From the NCBI GenBank assembly GCA_963995505.1, contig OZ023184.1, positions 7,456,308 through 7,520,307 of the forward strand: 64,000 nt of DNA, in the 5' to 3' direction. Both the position numbers and the translations under genes were made by a program. The stretch comes from Hypericum androsaemum. Taxonomy: Eukaryota > Streptophyta > Magnoliopsida > Malpighiales > Hypericaceae. Under the pieces are notes generated by a model. It ran no database searches. It was given only the letters and a program-made list of their open reading frames with translations, and was not told the origin of the DNA. Positions 13,662 through 25,322 of the stretch are shown piece by piece (within the stretch, counting starts at the first letter, position 1; each line of letters opens with the position of its first letter).

Positions 13662-15396
13662 CTATTCCTTGAAAACTCGTTTAACATTCTCGTGATCAAC
13701 ACTGAAATGTATTCGATTTTCTTCATACGAGACATAAATCTGTTCAAAAAATACGTAATTAGGTCAATGATTATATTAAAATAATTTACTGACGACGATG
13801 TAATGATAATATAAGCTTACATCTTTCACTAGCAACACACATCCATCACAGTAGGTACTCTCAATGTCTTGTAAACTCCCCGTGATTTCGCCAGTAGGAT
13901 CCTTCATAAATTTATAGATATGACGTCTTTGATAATTAAAAAATATGATTAAGAAATAAATAATATATTATATTATAATACCTGAAAAACTGCTCGGAAA
14001 CTATTGCCGTATACATGTTTCTTCTTTTTCACGTATAGAACCATCTGCAAGTCTCTTAGTTAACAATAACATTACTTGCAAATTGCAAAATTTTCATATA
14101 TGTACAAATGTTACCTGTGGAATTGTGATGCTTTCAGAGATTGTTTTTACATCCTCAATAGATACTCCATCAACGTTAGCTCCATACATCAAACCTAAAA
14201 AATTTAAAAATTAGATACTCCATAAATGTAAGTAACAAGTATGTATAAGTATTTTCGTAATACCGTGAGATAGAACAAATTCAATAGCTGTTGTCCATGG
14301 TTCATTGTTGAAAATGTCATTGGCTTTGCGGTCTGCTTCAGCTCGTATGGCTTTCCTTCGAAGGGCTGATTTAGCTTCAGCTTCCTTTTTATGCAGCTCT
14401 AACCTCTTTTGTTCTTGGAGCCACTCAAAGGCCTCTGAGCCATATAGTGCCTTCAAATCGGCACCACGTCCCTCAGGATATGGTGCTGGAGGATAAGGAC
14501 GACGACCATCATAGGATGGTGCTGGACGAGTTTGTTCTTGGGAATCTTCATCAGATTCTCCATTTTTCTTGAACACTTTGACCACGTTCTCATCAGTAAT
14601 GCTAAATAATTTGTTGTTCGGGTATGGGGACGAGTCAACTTTTACCTGTTGAAGAACCAGAAAATCAGTAAACAACTATCTGGGACTATTGAGAAAAAAA
14701 AAGGATATGCTCACATTTTTAAGATACAACACACATCCAGCTTCAACAAGACCGGTAGAGTCAATTATGGTACCAGTAATACTGCCTGTAGAATCCTGTA
14801 ATATATTAAAAGTTTAAAAATTTTCTCACATAACATAAATATGTAAGAATAAATAAAATTCTTTTAATTGTACCTTTAATGTCGCAAGTGCGCCAATTCC
14901 GACACGCTGAAAACGGGTCACCTCTACAACCATCTACAAGCAAATACAAAATACTTGTTATAAAATTGACTATGATGCTAACTCAAATTAAAGGATAATG
15001 TAAAATTTCTTACCGACATAACTGTAGTACCACTATAGGTATTTTTGAAGCTCTGAATACTTGTCCCTTTAAAACAGGTTCCTATCATCATCCCTGTAAA
15101 ATAAATTAAAATTTAATAAAAATATTATGTGATCCAATATAGAAATACGGAATACCTTCAACTGTCAGAAAGTCCATGGCTCTACTCCACGGTTCTGGAT
15201 CTCGCTTGACAAGCTTGTAATAACAGTTGCTTTTGGTAGGTTTCTGAGGAGGGACTTCTGATCTATCGTTGGATGGCCTCTGTAATCGTTTGAAAATATA
15301 CCCAAACTTAGAACCACATAGAGCATTCCAATCAATTTGAGGATGCTCCGGCTCTTCGTCATCATGTGCGATTGGCTCTTTGCCACTTCTCCTCAT
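13662..15396 (-). CDS. Two-module OB-fold protein, HROB-like (tentative), carried by the MULE
   Basis: Nine exons: 15396-15156, 15093-15014, 14933-14874, 14795-14715, 14645-14264, 14194-14115, 14044-13982, 13901-13821 and 13739-13662. All are in phase, giving 381 residues. The protein is a tandem duplication. Each module has a PW-x2-A-(M/I)-(D/E)-F segment, then a 27-residue exon (GMMIGTCFKG / GLMYGANVDG), a short exon starting MV, a 27-residue exon (DSTGSITG..AGCVLYLKN / DPTGEITG..CDGCVLLVKD), and FSITDENVVKVFK / FSVDHENVKRVFK. Matching exons have equal or nearly equal lengths (80/80, 60/63, 81/81). The 'DPTG...G.VL.LK.V...NV.KVF' pattern recalls the OB-fold of HROB (DUF4539), which loads MCM8-MCM9 in recombination repair. 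That is my inference from motifs; another OB-fold family is possible. Start chosen at the first Met before the conserved module; residues 140-200 are Lys/Arg/Glu-rich. Confidence 0.7.
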
Positions 15397-15574
15397 TGGC
15401 ACACCTGAACAATTATGACAATAAATATATACATAAAATGTGTAATGCGTCATTATTCTGCTAAGATAGAGTAACTTAAACTTCAGACTGTTACAAAGAA
15501 ACTCAACACAACCCACATAGAGTTTCACAAAATATTACAAAGTACAATCCTTTCAGTTCAAAATTAATTACAAT

Positions 15575-18250
15575 TCAACGTCCACGACGGCGTCTACTCG
15601 TACTTGCCCCTACGGATACAGCTGCCGCTTTAGCTGCTTTAGCCGCTCTTGCCGCCGCAACTGCTCTTATATTAGTACAATTGGCTTTTGTGTGACCCCT
15701 TGTTTTACAGAGCGTACAGCGGACGAAAGGCACTGTATCCATTTCATTATGTATGCGCTTCCGTGGCTGTCCTCTACCCCTCGCTAATCTTTCATCTGGA
15801 ATGAGCCTTACAACCGTAGGATCTTCAGGATACGGCCAATATTTAGGATTGCCCAGAGGAACAAACTTCAGTTGGTAGCAAGCTTGTGTGGTTTCCAGGC
15901 GATAATACTTATCCACAAATATCTTGTAATCGATGCCAAGTTCAGTACAACACGCCATCACATGTGAGCACGGATAGTGGTAAGCCTGGAATTTGCCGCA
16001 GCCACAAAATCCTGTGGAAAGATTAACTGAATGCTTTCTGTCCCCCTTTTGTCTTCTCATATCGTACCCAGTGCGAACTTCGTACGATCCATCTGTACTG
16101 TCAGAAACTCGCACTCTATGTCCATTGGCCTTTCCCTCCCACCGCTCCAACCTGTTTAGGAGCCTCTGTGACATCAATATTTTGCCAGTACAGCTCTCTT
16201 TCATACACTTAGTTGATCTCTCTTCAAAATATTCGGTTAGCTTGTTAAATGTCTCTGCCACCAAGGCCGTCACCGGTAAACGACAAACTTTTTTGAAGAT
16301 CATATTTACGCACTCGGCAAAATTCGTCGTCATGTTACCATATCGGCGTCCGCCATCCCACGCTAAGCTCCACTTGGGCAATTCCTGTTCATACATCCAG
16401 TTGAAGACCTCCTGGTCGACATTCCATATTTCTCGTATGTTAGCTTCCAACTTCCACAGTTGAGCTTGCATTCCTACAACCAACATAGTAAAAATATTAA
16501 ATGTGGAGTAACAACTTGTAAAATAGTTTTAGACTACAAAACATTTGTGCATGTCACCTGCAATCTTCATGACATTCCTCATGGCGTCGTTTTTGAAGTG
16601 TTTGTTAAGATTGCTTGCTACGTGTCGAAGACAATATCGATGGGCGGTATCACTGTCTTCTCCCCAACCATACTCCGTATTCATTGCCTTTAATATGCCA
16701 GCATGTCGATCAGAAATAACACATATTCCATGTCGGCCAGGCGTGACGTGCTTCCGGACTTGTTTCATGAACCACGGCCAACTATCCGTGTTCTCACCCT
16801 CTACCAGAGCAAATGCTATTGGAATTATAGCATTATTACCATCAATTGCAGTGGCGATCAGGAGGACATGCTTGTATTTTCCATACAAGAACGTTCCATC
16901 AATCTCCAAGACAGGCATGCAATGTTTGAAAGCTTCAATGCAAGGCTTGAAGCTCCAAAAAACTCGCTTAAAGATCTTTGTTCCAGGAATTAGTGCTTCC
17001 ACGTAACCAGGGAGGGTGTCATAATATTCCCATTCAACAACAGTTCCAGGATTATTTGCCTTGCATGCTGCAAACCATTGCGGAAGGCGATTGTAAGATT
17101 CTTGCCAATCCCCCCATAAATCTTGAAACGCCTTCTCTTTTGCCCACCAAGTCTTCGTATACGAGGGTCTAAACTTCATATGGTCGTGGATCTCTGACCT
17201 TAAAGTGGCCACACGAATTTCTGGTTGCTCCTCTACTCGTTTCTTAATAATTTGTGCAATGAAAGCAGAAGTGAGTTGTTTATGATCCTGCGACTTTCGT
17301 AGGCGACCACAGGTATGTGGGTAGGTGTGTTTCACGATTTTCCATGGACTGAAAAGTGTGCCCCTTCTTTCCTGTGAGACACGGATCTCCCATTTGCAAT
17401 CATCAGTCTCCCATTTTTTACACTTCACAGAAAAAGTTTCTGGCCTTGTTTCTTTTCGGACAAACTCACGCCCATCGTTCATTACGAACGCCTCGATCTC
17501 CCTCTTTGCATCAAATTTGCTCTTCCAAATCGTACCCTCTTTCAACAAACCAGAACAACTTCCATCTATTGCTCGGTCGCAATCCCATTCTTCACCATAA
17601 ACAGTCATCGATGATTGTTCACCGGGATCAGTTAGAGCGAGTTCACCGTATTGTTGTTCTCGGTATTGTTGTTCCTCTTCTTCTACTACTTCTTCTTCAT
17701 CTTCGTCTTCTTCTGCTTCATTTTCGTCTTCTTCTGCTTCGTCTTCGTCTTCTACTTCTTCTGCTTCGTCTTCATGATCAAAATTGTATGTGGCATATGG
17801 ACCCGTCTCTCTAGGATCATTTTCAAACCAATCAAATATTGGTTCATGAGCAACATCCATCCCCGTTGACGTACCAGCTTCAACGACAAACGGGTTGTAA
17901 TTATTAACCCTCTTTTCCACAATGATTGTAAGCTTAATCTCCTTCACCATTGGTCCAAAGAAGTTAATCATGGTCTCCAGCATTATCCTAACATCTTCAT
18001 CGTCGTTAATAAACATTGGACCAAATTGTCCTCTTCCAAATGGACATCTAAATATCAATGGCCCAAATTCTTCATTTGGACCTATTGGGATCTTTTCGTT
18101 AACTTTTTTCCGCAAGATATTGTATCTAACAAATGCTGCATGAAACTTCAACTTCTCTTTCCTACCACCTTGGTAATCAAAACCGGTTTCATTGTTGTTG
18201 AAAATTACTCCATCGTATTTCAACTTTATTCTTATAACCCGGTTAGCCAT
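15575..18250 (-). CDS. MURA-type transposase of the MULE
   Basis: Two exons (18250-16558 and 16473-15575), 863 residues, close to the usual MURA size. Domains in order: an N-terminal PB1-like region (to about 130); a long Asp/Glu-rich stretch; a MuDR-type DNA-binding zinc finger (GTIWKSKFDAKREIEAF through HTYPHTCG); and the MULE DDE core with VLEIDGTFLYGKYKHVLL, then ICVISDRHAGILKAMN. These supply the first two acidic residues, with a likely glutamate in FAECVNMIF. It also has the RYCLRHVASNLNKHF motif, a SWIM zinc finger (CGCGKFQAYHYPCSH), a CCHC knuckle (CTLCKTRGHTKANC) and an Arg-rich tail. No disabling mutation is visible. It should cut at the GGTTTTTT ends and could act on the short element at 39629-41288, which shares them. 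Confidence 0.92.
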
Positions 18251-18404
18251 TATGAATACTACAACAAAAGAAAACAGTATGCAATTCTATATTAGCAACA
18301 CAAAACATAATTTATATTAACGAAAATATCATATAAACATACATTCTTCTCCATCAATTTTTTGGTCCGAGACCACCTTAAGAACCAGATGAAATTTAAT
18401 CGGA

Positions 18405-18545
18405 CTGGCAGGGTGGTCACTTTTTGTACTCGACCATCCGGAATTTACCAAGAAAAAATTCACAATCTGACCGGTCCGACCGGTCCGACCGACCCGACCG
18501 GTCCGACTCATTAAACCGGTCTGGCCATTGGGGTTGGTCAGTTTA
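18405..18545. repeat. CCGACCGGT repeats upstream of the transposase gene
   Basis: A run of GACCGGTCCGACCGGTCC-type units between 18465 and 18545, with looser copies from 18405. It mirrors the array at 10150-10375 and lies in the presumed transposase promoter. Confidence 0.75.
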
Positions 18546-18556
18546 TAAAATTCGCA

Positions 18557-18788
18557 CACCCACAAAATTTTAAACAATCAGATATCACACTCAAAAAATA
18601 TAAGGAATTAATAATTTCAAAAGCTAACATATACTAATTATTTTTAATTAATGAACAAACTCTACATATATACACCCACAAAATTTTAAACAATCAGATA
18701 TCACACTCAAAAAATAGAAACAATTAATAATTTCACAGCTAAAATATACTAATTATTTTTAATTAATGAACAAACTCTACATATATAC
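18557..18788. repeat. Tandem duplication of a 116-base AT-rich unit
   Basis: Two direct copies start at about 18557 and 18673, each beginning CACCCACAAAATTTTAAAC and ending AACTCTACATATATA. Only a few bases differ, so the duplication is recent. It lies between the transposase promoter repeats and the right end. Confidence 0.9.
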
Positions 18789-18904
18789 CAAAATATTAAA
18801 GTAAATTAATTTACCTGGTTTTGGGCAGGGTCTTCGTGGTACGCAGGACGTCTTCGTATAGATGACAAAAGGCTTCTGCGAGGTATCCATTATATAGGCG
18901 ATAT

Positions 18905-19126
18905 GACGACCAAGATCCGACCAAAAAAGTCGGATCTTGGACCAATATGATAAATTCGACAAAAAATGTCGGATCTTGGTCATCCGACAAAAAAAGTCGG
19001 ATCTTGGTCCAAGATCCGACTTTTTCCGGCGTCCGTGCCACGTGGACACCGTCCCCGCAATACTTTCATTTCGGACGCTTTTTTCACAAAAAAGGGTGAA
19101 TAGTAACACCATAAAGAAAAAAAACC
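18905..19126 (-). repeat. Right terminal inverted repeat and palindromic array of the 10-kb MULE
   Basis: The outer ~140 bases match the left end in reverse complement. Inside them are four to five GTCGGATCTTGG / CCAAGATCCGAC palindromic units. Confidence 0.92.
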
Positions 19127-19135
19127 CCAGTGATC
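19127..19135. repeat. Right target-site duplication of the 10-kb MULE
   Basis: CCAGTGATC follows the right end; compare CCAGTGATG at 9101-9109. Confidence 0.8.
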
Positions 19136-21144
19136 AATCATCTTCGATCATATTACGTCGGTTCACCGATTGGAATTGATAATTCTTATATAGTTCAGAA
19201 ATTTTAAATTTTCAATATTAAAAATATAATTGGGAGAACTAGCTTAAAAATATATTACGTCTGGTTCTTTTCCACCCGTCTGATTTGATCACAACGGACG
19301 AACAATAGCGAGGAGGAAGTTCATTGACCCGTACCAGATGGTTCATGTTTAGTGTTTTGACGGTGAATGGTCTCATTGGTACTAATCTAGGCGGCGTTGT
19401 ATCTGATTGCCATTGGTTCTCTTACTGTTATAAGGCGGTCGCCGGTCGATCGAGTTGGAAGGGAGACTAGAAAGTGCAATTCAACGCGGAGAGAAACGCA
19501 GCCAGCTTGCACGCTCGATGCGGGACTTCCCTTGAAAATTTAGGGGAAAGTCCAATTTAATACTCTATAAATTTAACATTGTGTTGTGGGAGTACGAAGG
19601 TTTAAGTTGGTACTACTAATATTTTAAGAAAGTAAAAACCGGCGAACTGTGATCCGATGATAAGGTGAGGTTATTTTTATACAAAAAATTGGAGGAAATT
19701 TGACCAAAATTTTTTTTGATTTTTGTTAGATCCAGATTGATTAAATTAATATTTTGGTACTTGTAAATAATAAAATTAGAGAATATTTATAATTATTTGA
19801 TATTTAATTAAAAATAGTGTGATCGGATGGTTCAACCAGTTGAAACTTAAAAAAAAGAAAAAATTGACTCACACTAAAATCCATTTCTTAAGAAATTGGT
19901 ACTAAGAAGGACATGTGGTTTGCTCCATATCTATGTACAAAGTCTCAGTCTCATCAGTCAGCGGCTTATGTGGCCTTCTTTAGTGTCTCTTACCAACACT
20001 TAGTCACTGACGTGGCAATTTTAAAAAGCGTCAAACCGACATCGTTTAACGCGTCTCAGCCTTCCTCCTCCTCCTTCCGTCCACCAGCTGAAAAACAAAA
20101 TCCAAAACATAATAGAACGGACCCCCCATGAGAGACTAGCCTCTTAGTCTAAGCCGTAGCACAACTACTTTTTTAGTGGGAAAATATAGTAGTTTTTTAT
20201 ATTCAAGACATACAAATAATTCAAACTAAAAAAAAGATATACAAATAATTCGTAAGTGGTTCTTTTTCTGAAAGGTAAAGTTATATTAGTAGCCAAATTT
20301 ACATATTACATGTAAATCGAGTGTAAATTTTTCTCACGGACGAGGTTGTAGTTTTCTGATTTCATCAAAACCTTACTATGGTAAAGTCAAGTAAAAAAAA
20401 TCATGGGAAGGAAAAAGTACCGACCAATAATACTTTGAGGACTCAATACCACATTCAACACCACCATATTTCAAGTGATTTTTTTACACACTAATAAATA
20501 AGGATCAATAATATTTGACTAAATACAAGAGGTTCAAGAATGTTTACGTTGGATATATGTATTGGCTGTGCATGCCGATCGAGACCGTGGAATTATTACA
20601 GTGGGGTTTTTTTTTTTGAAAATTACAGTCGGGTTATATACCTACTCTTTTTATAAGGAACAATGATAACCAAAACTGTGTAATTAAAAAAATGACATAG
20701 TAGGTCCGGATATTATATAAACCAAAAAATTAACATAGTTAACATACTACATTTGACTAGTCAACAAGGAATTATCATAATCATTAATTTATAAATGTGC
20801 ATTAATTCTCCCTCCATTAATTTCAAGGAAAATAATAGATAAAATGATAGAACTTGGGACTCCAATTATGAGTCTAGCCCTGTACAGGGCATGGACCTAA
20901 TCTAAAGTCGTAGCATTACAACTGGAACAATTTTGTGATGCATTTTGCTTCTCCCATATCTATAGATTTTAGGCAATAGCCTCTATTTAAAGCTAATAAG
21001 CAAACTGCATAATTGGATCACTAGATGCTAGTTTAAGAAGGAGCTTCTCCATCCCATTTGTTTACCTTTTTAACTTAAGAATGTACCTTATCAGGTGTAT
21101 TTATGCTCAGGGGGACTGTCATGCGTTTGAAACTACATTATATC
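19136..21144. other. AT-rich spacer
   Basis: No gene is seen. A segment at 20810-20960 is an inverted copy of 24350-24490 and is listed separately. Short open frames such as 19913-20131 have no recognisable content. Confidence 0.4.
20810..20960 (+). repeat. Dispersed repeat, inverted partner of 24350-24490
   Basis: Shared content includes 'aatttcaaggaaaat', 'gatagaa', 'gactc..att.tgagtctagcc', 'gcatggacctaatct' and 'gtagcat.acaactgga', in opposite orientation at the two sites, about 3.5 kb apart. The family is unknown. The pair could be the ends of a larger element or two independent insertions. Confidence 0.65.
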
Positions 21145-22282
21145 GGTTTTTTTTAAATAGGCAAAAAACTTAGATATATTTTCTAAATAGGCAAAAATTT
21201 AATATATTCTCAAAATATGTAAACATTTAAAAAAAATAGGGAGACGACACAGAAGAGAGTCGACTCCATTTGTTTGCCTCTCATTTAAAAAATATAATAG
21301 TGAAGATGACGTGCTAGTAGGTCGACTCATGAATTTTTTTGTGAACTATTTGTCTAATTTAATTTTGTTTGATTGACTTTTAACTTCAAACTAATTTTCA
21401 ACATTTTTACACTCCGTATTTGAAAAAGTCATAAACTATAAGGTTGTAGATATATATCTCAGCTTTGCATAGAAATTTGAATCAACTCAATCGGCCACGG
21501 GAGTAAGAAGTTGTGACTCCCAACCAAAATTAGTCGATCAAACTTGATCGGCTTTTAATTTCAAATAAATTTTTAATATCGTTACACTCCGTATTTGGAA
21601 AAGTCATAAACTATAAAGTTGTAGATATATATTTCAGCTTTGCATAGAAATTTGAATCAACTCAATTGAACACCGGAGTAAGAAGTTGTGACTCTCCAAA
21701 TTAAATTAGACAAGAGTCTACCTAATATTATTTGAGAGTCCGATTGAGTTGATTCAAATTTTTATATAAAGCTGAGACGTATATCTACAACTTTATAGTT
21801 ATGACTTATCCAAATACGGAGTATAACGATGTCAAAAATTCGTTTGCAGTTAAAAGCCGATCGAGTTCGATCGACTAATTTTGGTTGGGAATCACAACTT
21901 CTTCCTCCGATGTCCGATTGAGTTGATTCAAATTTCTATGCAAAGCTGAGACGTATATCTACAACTTTATAGTTTATAACTTTTCCAAATATGGAGTGTA
22001 ACGATGTCAAAATTTTATTTGAATTTAAAAGCCGATCGAACAAAATTAAATTAGACAAATAGTTGAAAAAAATTAAATTTCGTAAGACGACCTAGTAGCA
22101 AGTCGCCTCCACTGTTGCTTTTTTTTAATGATTGTGCGACAAATGGAGTCGATCCTCTTATGGGTCGTCTCCTTATTTTTTAAAAAAATTTAATTAAATT
22201 TTTGCCTATTTTAAAAATATATTCAATTTTTGCTTATTTAGAGAATATATCTAAGTTTTTTGCCTATTTAAGAAAAAAAACT
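21145..22282. mobile_element. 1.14-kb foldback element with 9-bp duplication
   Basis: Almost the whole element is one inverted repeat. The left arm opens GGTTTTTTTTAAATAGGC, and the right arm closes with the reverse complement of AGTTTTTTTTCTTAAATAGGC. Flanks are CATTATATC (21136-21144) and CATTATATT (22283-22291), an 8 of 9 match. Each arm holds two copies of a unit with ACTCCGTATTTG, GTTGTAGATATATAT and CAGCTTTGCATAGAAATTTG, giving four units in all. It has no ORF. The ends and duplication length point to the Mutator superfamily. Confidence 0.8.
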
Positions 22283-25200
22283 CATTATATTTGGATAGTA
22301 TTGTTGGGTATGGATCCATGGAAGATTAATTTTGGATTTTAATAGGTATGCAAGTTCTGTTAGGATTTGACAACCATATTGAGTTTTGAATTATAAATAT
22401 TCGTTGATATCATTGTGATTATGTATACTGAGAATTATAAATTTTTTGGCTTAATAGCGCTCCGAGACGTAGTTAATTTGATGAAGTGGGTTAACAAATT
22501 TCGTGTATTTTATTATTTTTCGTATATTTTTTTTCCATAATCGCAGTTTAATTCCTAATGACTCGCCATCACAATGATTATATTTTTTTCACGTCTCGCC
22601 GCCACAATAATTATCTTTCACGTAGATAAACCTGCCCAGGTTTGTACGATCTTTAAGAAAGATATGATAATTATAAAACCATTGGTATTATTCTTTGGAC
22701 GTGCAAGCATCAAATACCACCCAGCTTATGATTTTTGTGACGTGAGATGAATAATGGGCTGAATTAGTCATAGTAAACCCATAAAAATAAGTGCGTGCAA
22801 GTATTCCTTTTTATTTGATTGGCCACTAAATCTTTTGCTGGTGATGTGTTAACATAAGGCACCATTGACATACAACCATCAATATCTTATTGAAGATCCA
22901 TTTTAGAGAGGAAAGAAAAGGGCGGACCAATGATAAATCATTGATCATCAAACAATGAGCACCGAAGTTTAGGCGATTAGTCTATTTCGACATGCGTTTT
23001 AGGCCAGCGAGGTTGAAGACTTTTTTTTTTAGGGAAGACTTGGGTATGGCAAAATGTGGAAATGCCAATTTTCGGATATTAATATGTCGATTAATCAAAG
23101 TTCAAATTATGCAGGTAACAAGTTTTTTGATAAATTTTAAAATTTTTGTTCATGTATTATTCAAATTCAAAATTTATGTCACAGATATAAATTAATCTAA
23201 CTGGTAACGAATTTATAAGGATATTTTTTTCAAATTTTAAGGATGAAAAAATACTCTACTACTAGTAGTCTAGTACCAGTTTTTAAATAGGGTCCTATAA
23301 TTATTGACTCTAGATGTAGATTCACAAAAAACTCAAAATTTCTAATTGAATTTAGCCATTTTTTAATATTATTATTTTCTTCTTGTGACCAAACGGGCAT
23401 TGTCCGAGATCACATGTCAACGGTATGGTGCAGTTCACATGGTAGGTGGTCGTTGGGCTTGGAAGTTTCTTTTTGTGTGTGGTCCACACATAGAATCGGG
23501 AAAAGTGTTTGAAAGTTGTAGTTTCCGAAGTAAGGATAAGGAGTGGGCTTCAAAAGAATTCCTTTTTGCCCGTGTATGATATGATAATAATATAAATAAG
23601 GACACCGGGGCCCAAGTTGGGTATTTTTTCCTCACAGCCACACATGATTAGTTCGTATCTATGAACGAATTGAATGTACTAGAGGAAGATCATAAGCGCC
23701 TAACCCAATGTCAATGTGCATTCCCAGCTGTATGAATTAGATTACATCGGTTGTGTCATAATGGAATCGGCTGCAATGCATGTACCAAGAGTCAATTATT
23801 GTCGAATCTTTATTTATGAATAATTTTTTAATTATGATTGTTTAATTTGCAAGTGAAGAATTCATACAATTAAGAACATAATCATAACTACATGAATCTA
23901 AAAGACATAAATTAAATATACTTACTTCTTGAAGTGAAGATTCTACTCAAGAGAGTTCTTCTCAAGATCGTTGTAACAGATGTTCGTCACTAATTACCTT
24001 ACTCAAGATTTCATCAAAATAAGGTTAATTTCGATGGCTAAATACTTACGAGGTTTTCAGAGAGTATATTATTGTGCTCGTAGTAGAAATAAAATGTTTA
24101 TTTTATTTTCTCAAAGAAAACAGAGAGTCGCACACTCTCTATATTTTTCCCATGCCAAAACAAATCAGACCCAAGACCTTTTATCCATTAGTTGCACAAT
24201 GGAGAAGTTACGGACGTTGTAATTTACCTGATAAATTGAACCACCTCTACTTCATAACCTCTAGGTTATAAGGACGTAGATAAATCATGGGTGTATTAAA
24301 ATTTTACGATAAAAATTTAATAGCAAGGTTCGAGACAATAAATAAAATTGCATCATTCCATAAAATTATTCCAGCTGTCATGCTACAACTTAGATTAGGT
24401 CCATGCCTGTTCGGGGCTAGACTCTTAGCTGGAGTCCCAGCTTCTATCATGTTTCTATCATTTTCCTTGAAATTAATACACCTTCATTATATTTCTTTAT
24501 TATGGGTCGAGACTCTATTTAGAAAAAAATTCTTTCAGTAATATTTTTTATATTTGCAAAAACATTTCTAAGTGAATCGTTATTTTTTATCATTTGAAAC
24601 AATTGATATAGCAAAAACTGCATATGAGCCAAGTACTAACATTCTCGATAATGGGGGAACCCGAAAGCCTCTCAAATGTTTTGGCCCACAACAAGCCCGA
24701 GCCAAATATGGAAGTTTACGCACGCATGGGTTCGAGGTTCAAATTTTACAAATAATCATTGACGTCTAGGTCCAATGCACTAAAACGTCTACCGTGTAAA
24801 AGTAAATGATAAAAGGAGATACAGTAAAATTTATATAAATGGGTACTAATTTATAATATTTAAAAATTTTATTGTCTCGATCAAATTTACCTAAAATTTT
24901 GCAATTTTTTATCGAATTAATAAATAACTTTCTAGACTATTAATTTATAGATATTTTATTGTACCACCAAGGGGTAATATCAAATTGATAAGAAGTTATT
25001 TTCTTTTAAATAGAATTTCCAAGCTTCAGCCTTGAGTATAATAACTATGTTAAAATTAGAGTGTCATCCTTTGTAGTCCAACCATGTTCGAATCCGGATG
25101 AGTCGTTTGGTAGATATTCAGAATTGAGTAGTTGTTGAAAAAAAATACGGTAAATAACGTTCAAGTCTTCGAGGTTTAATAAAATTCACTTTCAGTTTGA

Positions 25201-25322
25201 AAATGAGGAAGCCAATAAGGTACTTGGTACAAGGTCTTTAATCATTATTACAAAACAGGAAGACAATAAGTTACTTTAGTACAACAACTCGAAGGCAGGG
25301 CGACAAAGTGAAACAAGCTGCA
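22283..25322. other. AT-rich spacer
   Basis: About 3 kb without a supportable gene. It includes the repeat at 24350-24490. A possible Pol III B-box-like GTTCGAATCC lies near 25090 with no convincing A box. Confidence 0.4.
24350..24490 (-). repeat. Dispersed repeat, inverted partner of 20810-20960
   Basis: Reverse-complement match to 20810-20960, including AGATTAGGTCCATGCCTGT and CATTTTCCTTGAAATTAAT. Confidence 0.65.

Larger units (their letters stand above)
9110..19126. mobile_element. 10-kb Mutator-like element carrying PMD, OB-fold and transposase genes
   Basis: A complete DNA transposon. The left end starts GGTTTTTTTTCTTTATGGTG, and the reverse complement of the right end is the same for at least ~140 bases, including GTCCACGTGGCACGGACG. 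Imperfect 9-bp duplications flank it. Inside are a plus-strand plant-mobile-domain gene (10515-13364), a minus-strand two-module OB-fold-like gene (13662-15396) and a minus-strand MURA-type transposase (15575-18250). The PMD gene and the minus-strand pair converge, with about 300 bases between their stops; the transposase and OB-fold genes are tandem with a 178-base gap. The near identity of the two terminal repeats suggests recent movement, although the PMD gene carries an in-frame stop. Confidence 0.92.

Noticed and set aside
25060..25110. tRNA gene suggested by GTTCGAATCC
   Set aside because: No acceptable A box or acceptor stem around it.
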